NCBI RefSeq assembly: GCF_003943465.1
Contig: NZ_RJPR01000001.1
Location: 331,843 to 395,842, forward strand
Direction: 5' to 3'
From: Streptococcus cristatus
GTDB taxonomy: Bacteria; Bacillota; Bacilli; Lactobacillales; Streptococcaceae
Length of the DNA stretch: 64,000 nt
Part shown: piece by piece, positions 8,719-16,759 of the stretch
How the letters are laid out: each line of letters opens with the position of its first letter
How positions within the stretch are numbered: the first letter of the stretch is position 1
Position numbers and translations under genes: made by a program
Notes under the pieces: generated by a model
The model's database searches: none
Seen by the model: only the letters and a program-made list of their open reading frames with translations
Told to the model about the DNA's origin: nothing

Positions 8719-9369
8719 TCACTCCAGCAATTCTATCTTCAAAGTCATATCCGTATTCTGCAATACTTTCTGAACAGCAGCGAGAAAGGCTAGAGCATTG
8801 TCAGATGGAGAATACTGGAAAGTGATATAGATGACTTTTTTATCAAACTTATCGCCGTATCGCTCCACATACTGTTTGCTTTCAAGGAAATAAATATAGT
8901 TGTTGAGTTTTTCCTGCAGCATTTCCAGATGGACTGCTTCTATCTCTTCCTCCCAACCAACTGGATCAACAAGGAGTAACTCTAAATGATTATCAACTGT
9001 ACCAATAGCGTCAAGTTCAGTTGGCTTGAGCTCTGAGGAAATTGCTTTTTGTATCAGTTCTTCAAATTCTTGAATAGAAAACAACTGTTTAATAGATGAT
9101 GGATTTACCAAAATACGAACTGGTGAGGATCTAAAGTAATTTTGTCTAGCTACTTCTTTACTTTCTTTAGTCACCCATTCTCCAGTTTGTAAGAATAACT
9201 CAACCTCATAAGCATCCTGTTCTGACCTTAAAGCCTTATCCACTAATTCTTTACTAACTGGATAAGTAACTTCTCTATCTTGAACACCCCCTGTCATCCA
9301 AGACATTGTATAATTGCCATTTTCTTCAGTTATAATAAACCCATTTCCTTTTATTATTGTCATTTTCAT
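8719..9369 (-). CDS. DUF6572-tailed putative immunity protein, N-terminal type A
   Basis: A 216-residue protein closely related over its whole length to the one at 2017-2673. It has an N-terminal module (IITEENGNYTMSWMTGG, FSIQEFEELIQKA) and the DUF6572 tail (LDAIGTVDNHLELLLVD). Likely start is the ATG at 9363 (MTIIKGNGF), with AAAGG upstream. The near identity of the tails compared with moderate divergence of N-termini suggests recombination or gene conversion among copies. Immunity role inferred. Confidence 0.65.
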   Translation of the reverse strand: MKMTIIKGNGFIITEENGNYTMSWMTGGVQDREVTYPVSKELVDKALRSEQDAYEVELFLQTGEWVTKESKEVARQNYFRSSPVRILVNPSSIKQLFSIQEFEELIQKAISSELKPTELDAIGTVDNHLELLLVDPVGWEEEIEAVHLEMLQEKLNNYIYFLESKQYVERYGDKFDKKVIYITFQYSPSDNALAFLAAVQKVLQNTDMTLKIELLE

Positions 9370-9379
9370 CCTTTTCTGC

Positions 9380-9436
9380 TTATTTCAATGGCGATACATA
9401 ATCGTCTGGAAGTTTGCCTCTCCAGTCAATCCATTT
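9380..9436 (-). pseudogene. C-terminal remnant of a type D module gene
   Basis: The minus strand reads WIDWRGKLPDDYVSPLK and stop. This matches the C-terminus (WIESEGKLPDDYVSPLK) of the intact gene at 26344-26766. The rest of this second copy is gone, so it is a deletion scar. Confidence 0.65.
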
Positions 9437-9474
9437 TTATTTTTTTATAGGATTGAAATTACAGCATCAAAACA

Positions 9475-9708
9475 TTACTGTTCGATAGAATTTAAAAAGT
9501 TATCAATATCTTGGCCTTCTAAACTTTTGACCTTAACTCCCTGATCTTTAAAGTTTCCTAAAGGTGTTTCGATTATTTTTAAGACTTCGATATCTTTTCG
9601 ACCAATCTCTTTTGCCCACTCTAATTTGTTTATCTGCTTGAATCCCAACTCATCCTTTATTTGATTTTGGCTGGCATCTGGTTTTATTTCAAACCAATCC
9701 TTCTCAAA
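9475..9708 (-). pseudogene. Orphan C-terminal fragment (77 codons)
   Basis: An uninterrupted frame with convincing protein composition: KDWFEIKPDASQNQIKDEL, then FKQINKLEWAKEIGRKDIEVL, then SLEGQDIDNFLNSIEQ, stop. There is a stop immediately upstream and no start codon. It looks like the C-terminal part of a larger protein, possibly a toxin tip, left behind by recombination. The family is not recognised. Confidence 0.5.
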
Positions 9709-9722
9709 TCACCATCAGTTTC

Positions 9723-10040
9723 CTAGACTTTTAATAAGTTGTCAATTCTTTTTATCCATAAAGAAAGATGATCATTTCTTCTTTTCATATATGCAGCATC
9801 TGAATCTAAGACATAAAAATCCGATAAACCATCTCTTGGGAAAAACATACTTTTGTAGATTTTTCGAAGTTGCTCTATGCATTCATTTGGGAGTTCAGGA
9901 TTTTCTATATTTTCTATGATTGCTATCATATTTTTCAGCGTCTCTATAAAATACTTTACATTATGCTGTTCCTTGTACTCTGATAAAAACTCTATTGATT
10001 CAGCTAAAGAATCCGTTAATTCTTTTTTAAAATTGGTCAT
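9723..10040 (-). CDS. Hypothetical helical protein, putative immunity
   Basis: About 105 residues from ATG at 10040 (MTNFKKELTDSLAES), with GGAGA eight bases upstream. The track of helices (IEFLSEYKEQHNVKYFIETL, then AAYMKRRNDHLSLWIKRI) has no membrane segment. No family recognised with confidence. It lies between the Imm59-like gene and a gene fragment on the same strand. Confidence 0.5.
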   Translation of the reverse strand: MTNFKKELTDSLAESIEFLSEYKEQHNVKYFIETLKNMIAIIENIENPELPNECIEQLRKIYKSMFFPRDGLSDFYVLDSDAAYMKRRNDHLSLWIKRIDNLLKV

Positions 10041-10086
10041 TAGGCCATTCTCCAAAATATTCTTTACTCATTAATAGAAACCTAGT

Positions 10087-10335
10087 TTATATTCGGCATC
10101 TATATTTGACTATATCATAAACTTCCTCGATAGCCTCTTCTTCGTTTTTAAAGAACGCAATTTCTATCAAACTCTGGCGTTCTGTCACTTCATACACCAG
10201 AAATTTATTTGATTTCGAATCCAGAAAATACCCTATTGCAAACTGCTCTAATGCTTTTTGGTTTAGATAGACTGTATAGTATTTAAGTTTACTTCGATTA
10301 GACTCTAAAAAAGCAAGTAACTCTTCTTTTGTCAT
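10087..10335 (-). CDS. Imm59-like immunity protein
   Basis: About 82 residues starting MTKEELLAFLESNRSKL, with GGAGAA upstream; a longer in-frame extension to 10425 overlaps the preceding pseudogene and is unlikely. It shares QFAIGYFLD, VYEVTERQS and an acidic C-terminal helix with the gene at 2726-3013. The Glu/Arg motif agrees with the Imm59 pattern as I recall it, with some uncertainty about the number. It follows the broken Imm63 gene by 19 bases, implying a former immunity operon. Confidence 0.6.
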   Translation of the reverse strand: MTKEELLAFLESNRSKLKYYTVYLNQKALEQFAIGYFLDSKSNKFLVYEVTERQSLIEIAFFKNEEEAIEEVYDIVKYRCRI

Positions 10336-10354
10336 TGTAGTTTCTCCGTTAGTT

Positions 10355-10755
10355 TTATGGCTTTTTAAGTAAAGTTGATTTTGAGGTTGCTTCCTTCCTT
10401 CTTCTCTCTCCATACTTAGGATCAATTATACTAAATAAGCGAATTTGTTCTTCTTGAAGAAGGCTATTATAACATTCAAAATCTCCATTAGCATTAGTCC
10501 ATGCATTCTTTGATACTATTCTAGTAACATATGATTGCAAAAGATAATAAAGAATATCTTCCTTATTATCATATTTTTTCTCAGAATTTATTTTGCCACG
10601 TTCAACACCAACAATGTAGTAATGATCGCCTTCTAAATAGTACGTCCTTCTGGTAAGAATAGAGATTGTTTTTCTTCTGTAAATAAATCCGACGGATTCA
10701 GATTTGTCTCTCCTATTTTTAATAATAACTCCGTTAATTCATCTGTTAACAACAT
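10355..10755 (-). pseudogene. Frameshifted Imm63 family immunity gene
   Basis: Reading from ATG at 10755 gives MLLTDELTELLLKIGE, ending at a TAG soon after FLPEGRT. Shifting frame by one base near 10640 restores YYLEGDHYYIVGVERGKI, then EDILYYLLQSYVTRIVS, then DPKYGERRRKEATSKSTLL and stop at 10355. The VERG...DILY...W...R pattern is that of Imm63 immunity proteins. A single missing base explains the break. The gene is probably inactive unless rescued by frameshifting or sequence error. Confidence 0.7.
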
Positions 10756-10793
10756 TATTTTTACCTCGTTCTATTGTACGTTAATAATCACTA

Positions 10794-11201
10794 TTAGCTA
10801 AACAAGAATAGAATACTGGTCTCACCTGATTTTGTATCAATATATGATATTATTTCCGCAAAAGAGGTGTTAAATTTAGTAGAGTATATAGTCTTTTCGG
10901 AAAATCTACCATATTGTTTTTCTAACCACTTATCCTGTATCTCTTTTATATCTTTTAGTTTATATTCAAACATATTCGAATAACTTATTGGTCCATTTGA
11001 TTGGTATATACTTAACTTTAGAGATTCCAGAATGTTATTTTGAAAATTAAAATCTGCCCAAAATTCTAATCCTTCAATCATGATGGGAGATTTTAACATA
11101 AATAAATTGGAACTTTCATCTTGTTGAAGATAACCATTAAAATTTTTATAAAATAGTGCTTTTGTTAAGTGTTTGTTGATAACTGTATTATTTATAATCA
11201 T
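10794..11201 (-). CDS. Hypothetical protein, putative immunity (135 aa)
   Basis: A soluble protein with Asn, Tyr and Phe in abundance (MIINNTVINKHLTKALFYK, then FWADFNFQNNILESLKLS) and a C-terminal strand SGETSILFLFS. The start at 11201 has AGGAA at a suitable distance. No known motif. It lies upstream of the Imm63 pseudogene in the same orientation. Confidence 0.5.
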   Translation of the reverse strand: MIINNTVINKHLTKALFYKNFNGYLQQDESSNLFMLKSPIMIEGLEFWADFNFQNNILESLKLSIYQSNGPISYSNMFEYKLKDIKEIQDKWLEKQYGRFSEKTIYSTKFNTSFAEIISYIDTKSGETSILFLFS

Positions 11202-11278
11202 TAGAATTCCTAACTATCTTCTATTTTTACCTGTTTAACAAAAGTTTTGATAATCTAGTCCCATTATACCACAAAAAA

Positions 11279-11300
11279 AGAAAGCCTCTTTCGCTCTCTT
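11279..11300 (-). terminator. Terminator after DUF6572 gene
   Basis: On the minus strand GCGAAAG-AGG-CTTTC followed by seven T, just after the stop at 11303. It is a variant of the GAGAGCGAAA hairpins seen behind the sister genes. Confidence 0.6.
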
Positions 11301-11302
11301 TA

Positions 11303-11956
11303 TCACTCTGGTAATTCTACCTTCAAGCTCATATCTGTATTTTGCAATGTCTTCTGAACAGCTGCGAGAAAGGCTAGTCCATTATCAGATGGAGAATACT
11401 GGAATGTGATATGGATGATTTTTTTGTCAAAGCTATCGCCATATCTCTCCACATATTGCTTGCTTTCGAGGAAGTGAATATAATTGTTAATTTTTTCTTG
11501 CAGAATTTCAAGATGGACTGCCTCTATCTCTTCCCGCCAGCCGACTGAATCCACCAGAAGAAGCTCTAAATGATTATCAACTATACCAATAGCATCAAGT
11601 TCGCTAGATTTCAATTTTGAAACAATGGCTTTATATAACAATTCTTCAAATTCTTTTTCGGAGAAATAGTGTCTCTTTCTATCTGTATCCATAAGAAGAA
11701 ATTCTGGATTATCTCTTAAAAATTGTATGTTAGCATCTTCTTGACTAATTTTTGATTTCCAAAATCCGAAATTAGCATAATTAATTAATTCTTCACCATT
11801 ATGTTCTCCTGCTAAATAGCTATCCACTGCTTCTTTAGGGATTTCTTTAACAACCTCTGGCATGGTGATATTGAAAGTTGGATAACGCAAGAAATACTTA
11901 TCACCATCTTGACAAATTTCCAACATATCTTTTTGACTTACATAAATTGATTCCAT
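11303..11956 (-). CDS. DUF6572-tailed putative immunity protein, N-terminal type B
   Basis: A 217-residue protein. The N-terminal module (YVSQKDMLEICQDGDKYFL, RYPTFNIT, then FSEKEFEELLYKA) is shared with 27973-28632 and differs from types A and C. The tail from LDAIGIVDNHLELLL onward is the common DUF6572 module. The start has AAAGGAG seven bases upstream. An immunity role is inferred. The same tail on different N-terminal modules suggests that the N-terminus gives specificity. Confidence 0.65.
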   Translation of the reverse strand: MESIYVSQKDMLEICQDGDKYFLRYPTFNITMPEVVKEIPKEAVDSYLAGEHNGEELINYANFGFWKSKISQEDANIQFLRDNPEFLLMDTDRKRHYFSEKEFEELLYKAIVSKLKSSELDAIGIVDNHLELLLVDSVGWREEIEAVHLEILQEKINNYIHFLESKQYVERYGDSFDKKIIHITFQYSPSDNGLAFLAAVQKTLQNTDMSLKVELPE

Positions 11957-12115
11957 TCTTATCTCCTTTGTCTTTTACTAAATGTCTACTGATTATTTCT
12001 TCCCTAAAACACATTTATCTTCTCTTTTGTACTAACCAAACTTTAGCTAGTTCTCAATGACCTAGAAAGCTAAACACATCTTTTACAAGGTTCGTATATC
12101 CTGTCTCAAATTAAA

Positions 12116-12763
12116 TCATTTTCCTTCCTCGTCCCATAATGGCGAAGGATAGGGGTGTGAAAAGCCAAGTTCATTTGCCAACTGTTCCGCATGAACTGTC
12201 TGACTAAGAATCTTAAAGAATTCATCCTTTGCTTCCTTCATCGTATCAAACTCCCATGTTTTCCCCACTATATATGAGCGTTCATCCCTACTGTTAATTT
12301 GAAACTTGTTATCTTTAAAAAACAAATGTGTTGCCCATGGTTGCCTGCAATCTTCATCAAATAAGACATAAGATAGGCTTTCAAGACCTCTTTCTTTAAT
12401 CTCCTTTTCCACTATATTTTTCAAAGACTCGATATCGATTTCTGGTTTATCCCAAAGTGGGGAAGGATATTGTGGCACCCAGCCATTGGAAATATAGTAA
12501 TTAATTCTTGAAACAGTATGGTCTAAAAACTCTAAAAATTTTTCTTTTGCTTGAGGAAAATCAGGATACTCAAAAACTCTTCCTTTTCCAGCCCTGTCCC
12601 TTGTTAGATATACCTCATACTTATGAGTTTGAGGATTGAATTCAATTCTCGTTTCCCACTCCCAGGGATCATGGTCGTTGAAAATAGAAAATCTCAAACT
12701 ATCATAGCCTAGTTCTTGAATCTCCGATAAAAGCTCCATTCGTTCTTGTTCTCTTTTAAACAT
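12116..12763 (-). CDS. Putative immunity protein with two tandem SPLWD domains
   Basis: A 215-residue protein made of two homologous halves. Half one runs from LLSEIQELGYDSLRFSIFN to QYPSPLWDKPE; half two from IVEKEIKERGLESLSYVLFD to YPSPLWDEEGK. Each half has an xxYSxF start, a strand pair ending in DR(A/S)...V, an acidic FxxAKxxFxxxL helix and the closing SPLWD. The two halves correspond one to one to the adjacent separate genes at 25079-25411 and 25427-25753. The family is common near polymorphic toxins; I do not assign a family number. Start at 12763 follows GGAGAAAAGG. Confidence 0.65.
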   Translation of the reverse strand: MFKREQERMELLSEIQELGYDSLRFSIFNDHDPWEWETRIEFNPQTHKYEVYLTRDRAGKGRVFEYPDFPQAKEKFLEFLDHTVSRINYYISNGWVPQYPSPLWDKPEIDIESLKNIVEKEIKERGLESLSYVLFDEDCRQPWATHLFFKDNKFQINSRDERSYIVGKTWEFDTMKEAKDEFFKILSQTVHAEQLANELGFSHPYPSPLWDEEGK

Positions 12764-12797
12764 AGTTCCTTTTCTCCTCTAAGAGTTTCAGACTAAA

Positions 12798-13148
12798 CTA
12801 CAACCATCCCTTGGATTTCAAAAACTTATCTGGAATGCGAAGCTCAATTTCTGCCATGATTTCTTTTAAGTAGCTGTCCCATTCACTAGTCGCCATATAA
12901 CTTCGCATTCCACTTTCAAGGGACGCTCCAAATTCATCATTTAAAACAATAGAGAATCCGCATAAATCATTATCGTAATTAAATTGAACCCAATAGTAAT
13001 CATAGGCTCTAAATATGAGGCGTAATATATGATGATTTGGGACATCGACGAACTCACAAATAGTTACTTCAGAGGCTCTATCTCCAAAAGAACGCTCAAT
13101 CCGTCTAATCAATTCCAATTTTATCTCTTCTACACTCTTTCGCACCAT
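12798..13148 (-). CDS. Tandem paralog family, copy 1 of 7
   Basis: A 116-residue protein of an unnamed family repeated seven times head to tail between 12798 and 15361. Common motifs: FGDR near residue 20, a VDxPNHH segment, RAYDYYWVQFNYDND in the middle, a WDSYLKEIM helix and the ending RIPDKFLKSKGW. It is the last copy in the direction of transcription. AGGAGG lies seven bases before its start. This copy has its own variable loop (NDEFGASLESGMRSYMATS). Probable immunity protein by context. Confidence 0.65.
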   Translation of the reverse strand: MVRKSVEEIKLELIRRIERSFGDRASEVTICEFVDVPNHHILRLIFRAYDYYWVQFNYDNDLCGFSIVLNDEFGASLESGMRSYMATSEWDSYLKEIMAEIELRIPDKFLKSKGWL

Positions 13149-13159
13149 ATCAATACCTC

Positions 13160-13510
13160 CTATTTCCAGCCTTTAGCCTTTAAATACTTCTCTGGGATAT
13201 AAGACTCAATTTTTACCATGATTTCTTTTAAATATACATCCCAATCACTTATTTCGCTATAACGACTGTTTGGCTTAGAAAGCAATAACCCTTCCTCGCC
13301 GTTTAAAAACAGATAAACCTCGAAGATATCATTCTTGTACTGAAATTTTGCCCCGGCAAAATTATAGACGCGGAACTTCAGTTTGAATGTATGACGATTT
13401 GGTTCGTCAATAACATCATAAATTCCAGAACCATACATTCTATCACCAAATACATTTCTAATTATTCTACTTGTTTGTACCGCCATAGTCTCTGTTTCAT
13501 TTAATTTCAA
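13160..13510 (-). CDS. Tandem paralog family, copy 2 of 7
   Basis: About 116 residues from a TTG start at 13510 (MKLNETETMAVQTSR), chosen because GGGAGG lies six bases before it and because copy 7 begins the same way. Shares FKLKFRVYNFAG, YLFLNGEEGLLLSKPNS, YSEISDWDVYLKEIM and IPEKYLKAKGW. The middle and end are nearly the same as copy 3, which points to recent duplication or gene conversion between these two. Confidence 0.6.
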   Translation of the reverse strand: MKLNETETMAVQTSRIIRNVFGDRMYGSGIYDVIDEPNRHTFKLKFRVYNFAGAKFQYKNDIFEVYLFLNGEEGLLLSKPNSRYSEISDWDVYLKEIMVKIESYIPEKYLKAKGWK

Positions 13511-13529
13511 AACAATACCTCCCAATCTT

Positions 13530-13880
13530 TTATCTCCAGCCTTTAGCTTTTAAATACTTCTCTGGTATATAGGACTCGATTTTTGTTATGATTTCTTTTA
13601 AATAACTATCCCAATCACTTATTTCGCTATAACAACTGTTTGGCTTAGAAAGCAATAACCCTTCCTCGCCGTTTAAAAACAGATAAATCTCAAAGAAATC
13701 ATTCTCGTACTGAAATTTTACTCCAGCAAAATTATAGACGCGGAAGTTCAGTTTGAATGTATGACGATTGGGTTCATCAACTATATCATCAAACACTATA
13801 CCATTAATCTTATTTTTAATACTTCTTTTAACTATATCAAAAAATTCATTTGATAAAATATCCATTTTATTTTCAAACAT
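13530..13880 (-). CDS. Tandem paralog family, copy 3 of 7
   Basis: About 116 residues if translation begins at ATG 13880 (MFENKMDILSNEFFD), matching the start of copy 4; a longer frame to 13907 overlaps copy 4 and is less likely. The central LNFRVYNFAGVKFQYENDFF and loop are close to copy 2, while the first 20 residues resemble copy 4. It is therefore a mosaic of its two neighbours. Confidence 0.6.
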   Translation of the reverse strand: MFENKMDILSNEFFDIVKRSIKNKINGIVFDDIVDEPNRHTFKLNFRVYNFAGVKFQYENDFFEIYLFLNGEEGLLLSKPNSCYSEISDWDSYLKEIITKIESYIPEKYLKAKGWR

Positions 13881-13897
13881 TACAAGATACCTCTTCT

Positions 13898-14248
13898 TTA
13901 ATACCATCCCTTGGATTTCAAAAACTTATCTGGAATGCGAAGCTCGATTTCTGCCATGATCCCTTTTAAGTAGCTGCCCCAATCTGTTATTTGGCTATAT
14001 ACAGCTGGCTCTTTAGTCAAGGATATCTTCACTTCTTTTGTTAAAACAATAAAGAACTCACACATGTCATTTTCATAATCAAATTCGACAAAAAAATAAT
14101 CGTAAGCCTTAAATTCTATTTTAAAAGTTTGATGACTGGGTTCATCAACTATATCGTACATACAACATGTGCCAATTCGCTTAGCAAACACTCTATCCAA
14201 TATATCGCAGAATTTATCCGCTAAAATATCCATTTCATTTTCAAACAT
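13898..14248 (-). CDS. Tandem paralog family, copy 4 of 7
   Basis: A 116-residue protein starting MFENEMDILADKFCDIL. Shares FKAYDYFFVEFDYENDMCE, FFIVLTKEVKISLTKEPAV and YSQITDWGSYLKGIM with copies 6 and 7, forming a second subgroup within the array. Its start lies inside the 3' end of copy 5, a 28-base overlap suggesting translational coupling. Confidence 0.6.
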   Translation of the reverse strand: MFENEMDILADKFCDILDRVFAKRIGTCCMYDIVDEPSHQTFKIEFKAYDYFFVEFDYENDMCEFFIVLTKEVKISLTKEPAVYSQITDWGSYLKGIMAEIELRIPDKFLKSKGWY

Positions 14249-14622
14249 TGCAATATCCCTCTTCTTTTATACCATCCCTTGGCTTTCAAAAACTTGTCTG
14301 GAATGCGAGACTCAACTTCAATCATGAGTTCTTTCAAGTATTTGTCCCAGTCTCTAATCTCACTATAAAAAGTGGGTTTGTCTCCTTCGTTCAAGTCAGC
14401 TCCGAATCTATCACCAATAGAAATTGTAAATCCACAAAAATCAGCTTCATAGCTAAACATCATAAAGAAATAATCATACGCTATAAATTCAAGTCTAAAA
14501 GCTCTGTACTGTGGATATTCAACAACATCCACAATGTTTGGCTCAGTGATGCGATCACCAAATGCACTTTTGATTTTTTCTCTCGTTTCTTCTGCTAGTC
14601 GAAGCATTTTATTATCTTCCAT
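14221..14622 (-). CDS. Tandem paralog family, copy 5 of 7
   Basis: A 133-residue copy starting MEDNKMLRLAEETREKI, with the FGDR, VEYPQYRAFRLEFIAYDYF and WDKYLKELMIEVESRIPDKF motifs. It reads past the usual KAKGW end into KRRGILQCLKMKWIF, overlapping the start of copy 4 in another frame. The extra tail probably comes from loss of the original stop. The variable loop (GDRFGADLNEGDKPTF) differs from all other copies except partly copy 1. Confidence 0.6.
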   Translation of the reverse strand: MEDNKMLRLAEETREKIKSAFGDRITEPNIVDVVEYPQYRAFRLEFIAYDYFFMMFSYEADFCGFTISIGDRFGADLNEGDKPTFYSEIRDWDKYLKELMIEVESRIPDKFLKAKGWYKRRGILQCLKMKWIF

Positions 14623-14640
14623 TCAAATACTCCTTTTTTC

Positions 14641-14991
14641 TCATAGCCATCCCTTGGCTTTCAAAAACTTATCCGGAATCCGGAGTTCGAGCTCATCCTT
14701 GATTCCTTTTAAATAACTATCCCAATCTGTTATTTTGCTATATACAGCAGGCTCTTTAGTAAGGGATATCTTCACTTCTTTCGTTAAAACAATGAAGAAC
14801 TCACACATGTCATTTTCATAATGAAATTCAATTGCGAAGTAATCGTAAGCCTTAAAGTCTAATTTAAAAGTTTGATGATCGGGTTCATCAGCATAATCGT
14901 AACCTGCAATCGTATCTGTCCTTTCTCCAAATATTTTCCTTATTTTCTTTCTAGTTTCTCTTGCGAGCTCTAGCATATCGTTTATTTGCAT
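14641..14991 (-). CDS. Tandem paralog family, copy 6 of 7
   Basis: About 116 residues from ATG 14991 (MQINDMLELARETRKKI), with AGAGG eight bases upstream; an in-frame start at 15009 is possible. Carries FGER, DYADEPDHQTFKLDFKAYDY, YENDMCEFFIVLTKEV and SKITDWDSYLKGIKDELELR, ending PDKFLKAKGWL. Very close to copy 7 in its second half. Confidence 0.6.
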   Translation of the reverse strand: MQINDMLELARETRKKIRKIFGERTDTIAGYDYADEPDHQTFKLDFKAYDYFAIEFHYENDMCEFFIVLTKEVKISLTKEPAVYSKITDWDSYLKGIKDELELRIPDKFLKAKGWL

Positions 14992-15013
14992 ACTCCGATC
15001 CTCTTTCATCTTA

Positions 15014-15361
15014 CTACCATCCCTTGGCTTTTAAAAACTTGTCCGGAATCCGGAGTTCGAGCTCATCCTTGATTCCTTTTAGGTATTTATCCCAATCTGT
15101 TATTTGGCTGTATACAGCTGGCTCTTTGGTCAGGGATAATTTCACTTCTTTCGTTAAGACAATGAAGAACTCGCAGAGGTCATTCTCATAATCAAATTCA
15201 ATAGTAAAGTAATCATATGCCTTAAAATCAATTTTAAATGCACGATGATTGGGTTCCTCAACTATGTCGTATATACATGTATCATCCATTCTCTTCCCAA
15301 AATGAGTTCGAATCATTCGGCTCGTTTCAACAGCAAACTTCCCAGTTTCATTTAATTCCAT
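15014..15361 (-). CDS. Tandem paralog family, copy 7 of 7 (first transcribed)
   Basis: A 115-residue protein starting MELNETGKFAVETSRMIR, the first copy in transcription order. Has the family motifs FGKR, VEEPNHRAFKIDFKAYDY, YENDLCEFFIVLTKEV and the terminal PDKFLKAKGW. The second half is nearly the same as copy 6. Variation between copies concentrates in the first 40 residues and the loop after the central strand pair, the likely specificity region. Confidence 0.6.
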   Translation of the reverse strand: MELNETGKFAVETSRMIRTHFGKRMDDTCIYDIVEEPNHRAFKIDFKAYDYFTIEFDYENDLCEFFIVLTKEVKLSLTKEPAVYSQITDWDKYLKGIKDELELRIPDKFLKAKGW

Positions 15362-15406
15362 ATCACTATTCTCCTCAAAGATATCATTTCTTTAAAATCT
15401 ATTTGG

Positions 15407-15808
15407 TCAATTCTTTAATAACATTTCCGCTCTGTCTGAATCTAGAAAATCTTTCAATAGTTGCAAAGTCCGTTCGACTGATTCTTCATCACGGCCATAC
15501 ACTCTTCTTATACTCTTATCATCAATAACCTTGGATAAAAAAGTGATTGAAAATCTCTGTTCATCCGTTTGAGTGAATCATATGTTAAACAAGCCACCCT
15601 CTCCAGCTTCCAATTGCCTATTTTTACTTGTTGATGAAATCCCCATCGTCATATGATAACCCTTATACACGAACGGAAAATTAAAATTTTCATCTTCTCC
15701 TTCATGAATGGTAATCGTATCAAGATTAATCGAAAAAATTTTCTCTAAAACTTGTTTGACATTCTGATAACCCAAACTATCTCTTGTAGGCAAGTAACCT
15801 TCGCTCAT
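15407..15808 (-). pseudogene. Hypothetical gene interrupted by an in-frame TGA
   Basis: Starts MSEGYLPTRDSLGYQNVKQV at 15808 with GGAGGG seven bases upstream. After EAGEGGLFNI an in-frame TGA (about 15578-15580) stops translation. Beyond it the same frame continues as FTQTDEQRFSITFLSKVIDD, then YGRDEESVERTLQLLKDFL and a natural stop at 15407. A single base substitution has therefore truncated a gene of about 133 codons. Family not recognised; likely a former immunity protein. Confidence 0.6.
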
Positions 15809-15849
15809 TGATGAGCCCTCCACATATTTCCGAAATTTTCAAACTGCTA

Positions 15850-16185
15850 TTACTTTGATGTAGCCCTATCAACTATTTTTCCTGTCTTTAGATTGACTTT
15901 TAACCTTCTAGCATAAAAATCAGTCGCATAAAGCCAGCCATCTCTCAAAGTCATCTGTTCAAAGGGATAAATATTATTACTGTATCCACTATTATCAATC
16001 TTCCAAACCACATTTCCACTAGCATCAACTCTTAAAATGTTATTCTTTTCAATCTCATTATCAAAAGGAATCTCTAATAAAACAATACATCCATCACCTA
16101 GTTCAATGATATTACGGATTTCAAATGTAAAAGATTTTATAACTTCACCATTTACTATTAGCTGATGTTTTTTATTTTCTAGCAC
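15850..16185 (-). CDS. Hypothetical beta-rich protein
   Basis: About 111 residues, probably from GTG at 16185 (MLENKKHQLIVNGEVIK), with AAAGGTGG upstream. Strand-rich segments such as RVDASGNVVWKID and LYATDFYARRLKVNL with a closing TGKIV resemble a single blade-like repeat as in WD40/PQQ-type proteins. It may be a stand-alone member of a small streptococcal family. Function unknown; island context suggests immunity. Confidence 0.5.
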   Translation of the reverse strand: MLENKKHQLIVNGEVIKSFTFEIRNIIELGDGCIVLLEIPFDNEIEKNNILRVDASGNVVWKIDNSGYSNNIYPFEQMTLRDGWLYATDFYARRLKVNLKTGKIVDRATSK

Positions 16186-16274
16186 TGTATCCACCTTTCA
16201 TCTGAGAATTCCTACGTTAAACAGTCTTTTAATCGTTTCTTCGTCTTCGTGTTAAATCAATATCCAGCACATAG

Positions 16275-16748
16275 CTAATCCTGTAACATAGCTAAAAACT
16301 CTGTAAAGTTATTTGCTACTAACTCTATAGCTGGCTCTAGCTCGTAGGATTCCTCGTGGTACCAGATACACATGCTTGGATTTTCGGAATCCTCGACATA
16401 ATTTAGACAAACAAAATCACCACCGAACAATGCTACTATGGGAATCAACTCAAATCCCAAAATATCTTCATGTACAAATAATCTTTCATCCAGTTGGGAC
16501 ATTAAAACATCAATGTCATACATGCCAAGTGGATTGTCTTTTGTGTTTTCTAATACACACAAGAATCGCTCAATCAAAAAGAACCTATTTGTTAAAGAAA
16601 ATAAATTTTTGGAAGGGCGAAAATCATTTTTTCTCATTATAAATTTCTTATAATCATCAGGCAGGTTAACCCTCCACGCCACTTCTCTTTTCTGTAATAG
16701 CGCATCAGTTGGTAAGGGATAGATAATTGATGGATCTTGTTGGATCAT
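16275..16748 (-). CDS. SMI1/KNR4 family immunity protein
   Basis: A 157-residue protein with the SMI1/KNR4 (SUKH) signature: WRVNLPDDYKKFI in the first third, then IPIVALFGGDFVCLNYVED and CIWYHEESYELEPAIE, ending in NNFTEFLAMLQD. SUKH proteins are the largest known class of immunity proteins against secreted nuclease and other polymorphic toxins. A paralog of equal length is at 24553-25026, on the other side of the transposon. It is 11 bases downstream of the YezG-like gene. Confidence 0.85.
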   Translation of the reverse strand: MIQQDPSIIYPLPTDALLQKREVAWRVNLPDDYKKFIMRKNDFRPSKNLFSLTNRFFLIERFLCVLENTKDNPLGMYDIDVLMSQLDERLFVHEDILGFELIPIVALFGGDFVCLNYVEDSENPSMCIWYHEESYELEPAIELVANNFTEFLAMLQD

Positions 16749-16759
16749 ATCTTCTTCTC

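Noticed and set aside
14248-14598. 116-codon plus-strand ORF opposite the tandem paralog array
   Set aside because: Antisense to copy 5 of the array; similar shadows occur opposite other copies because they share sequence.
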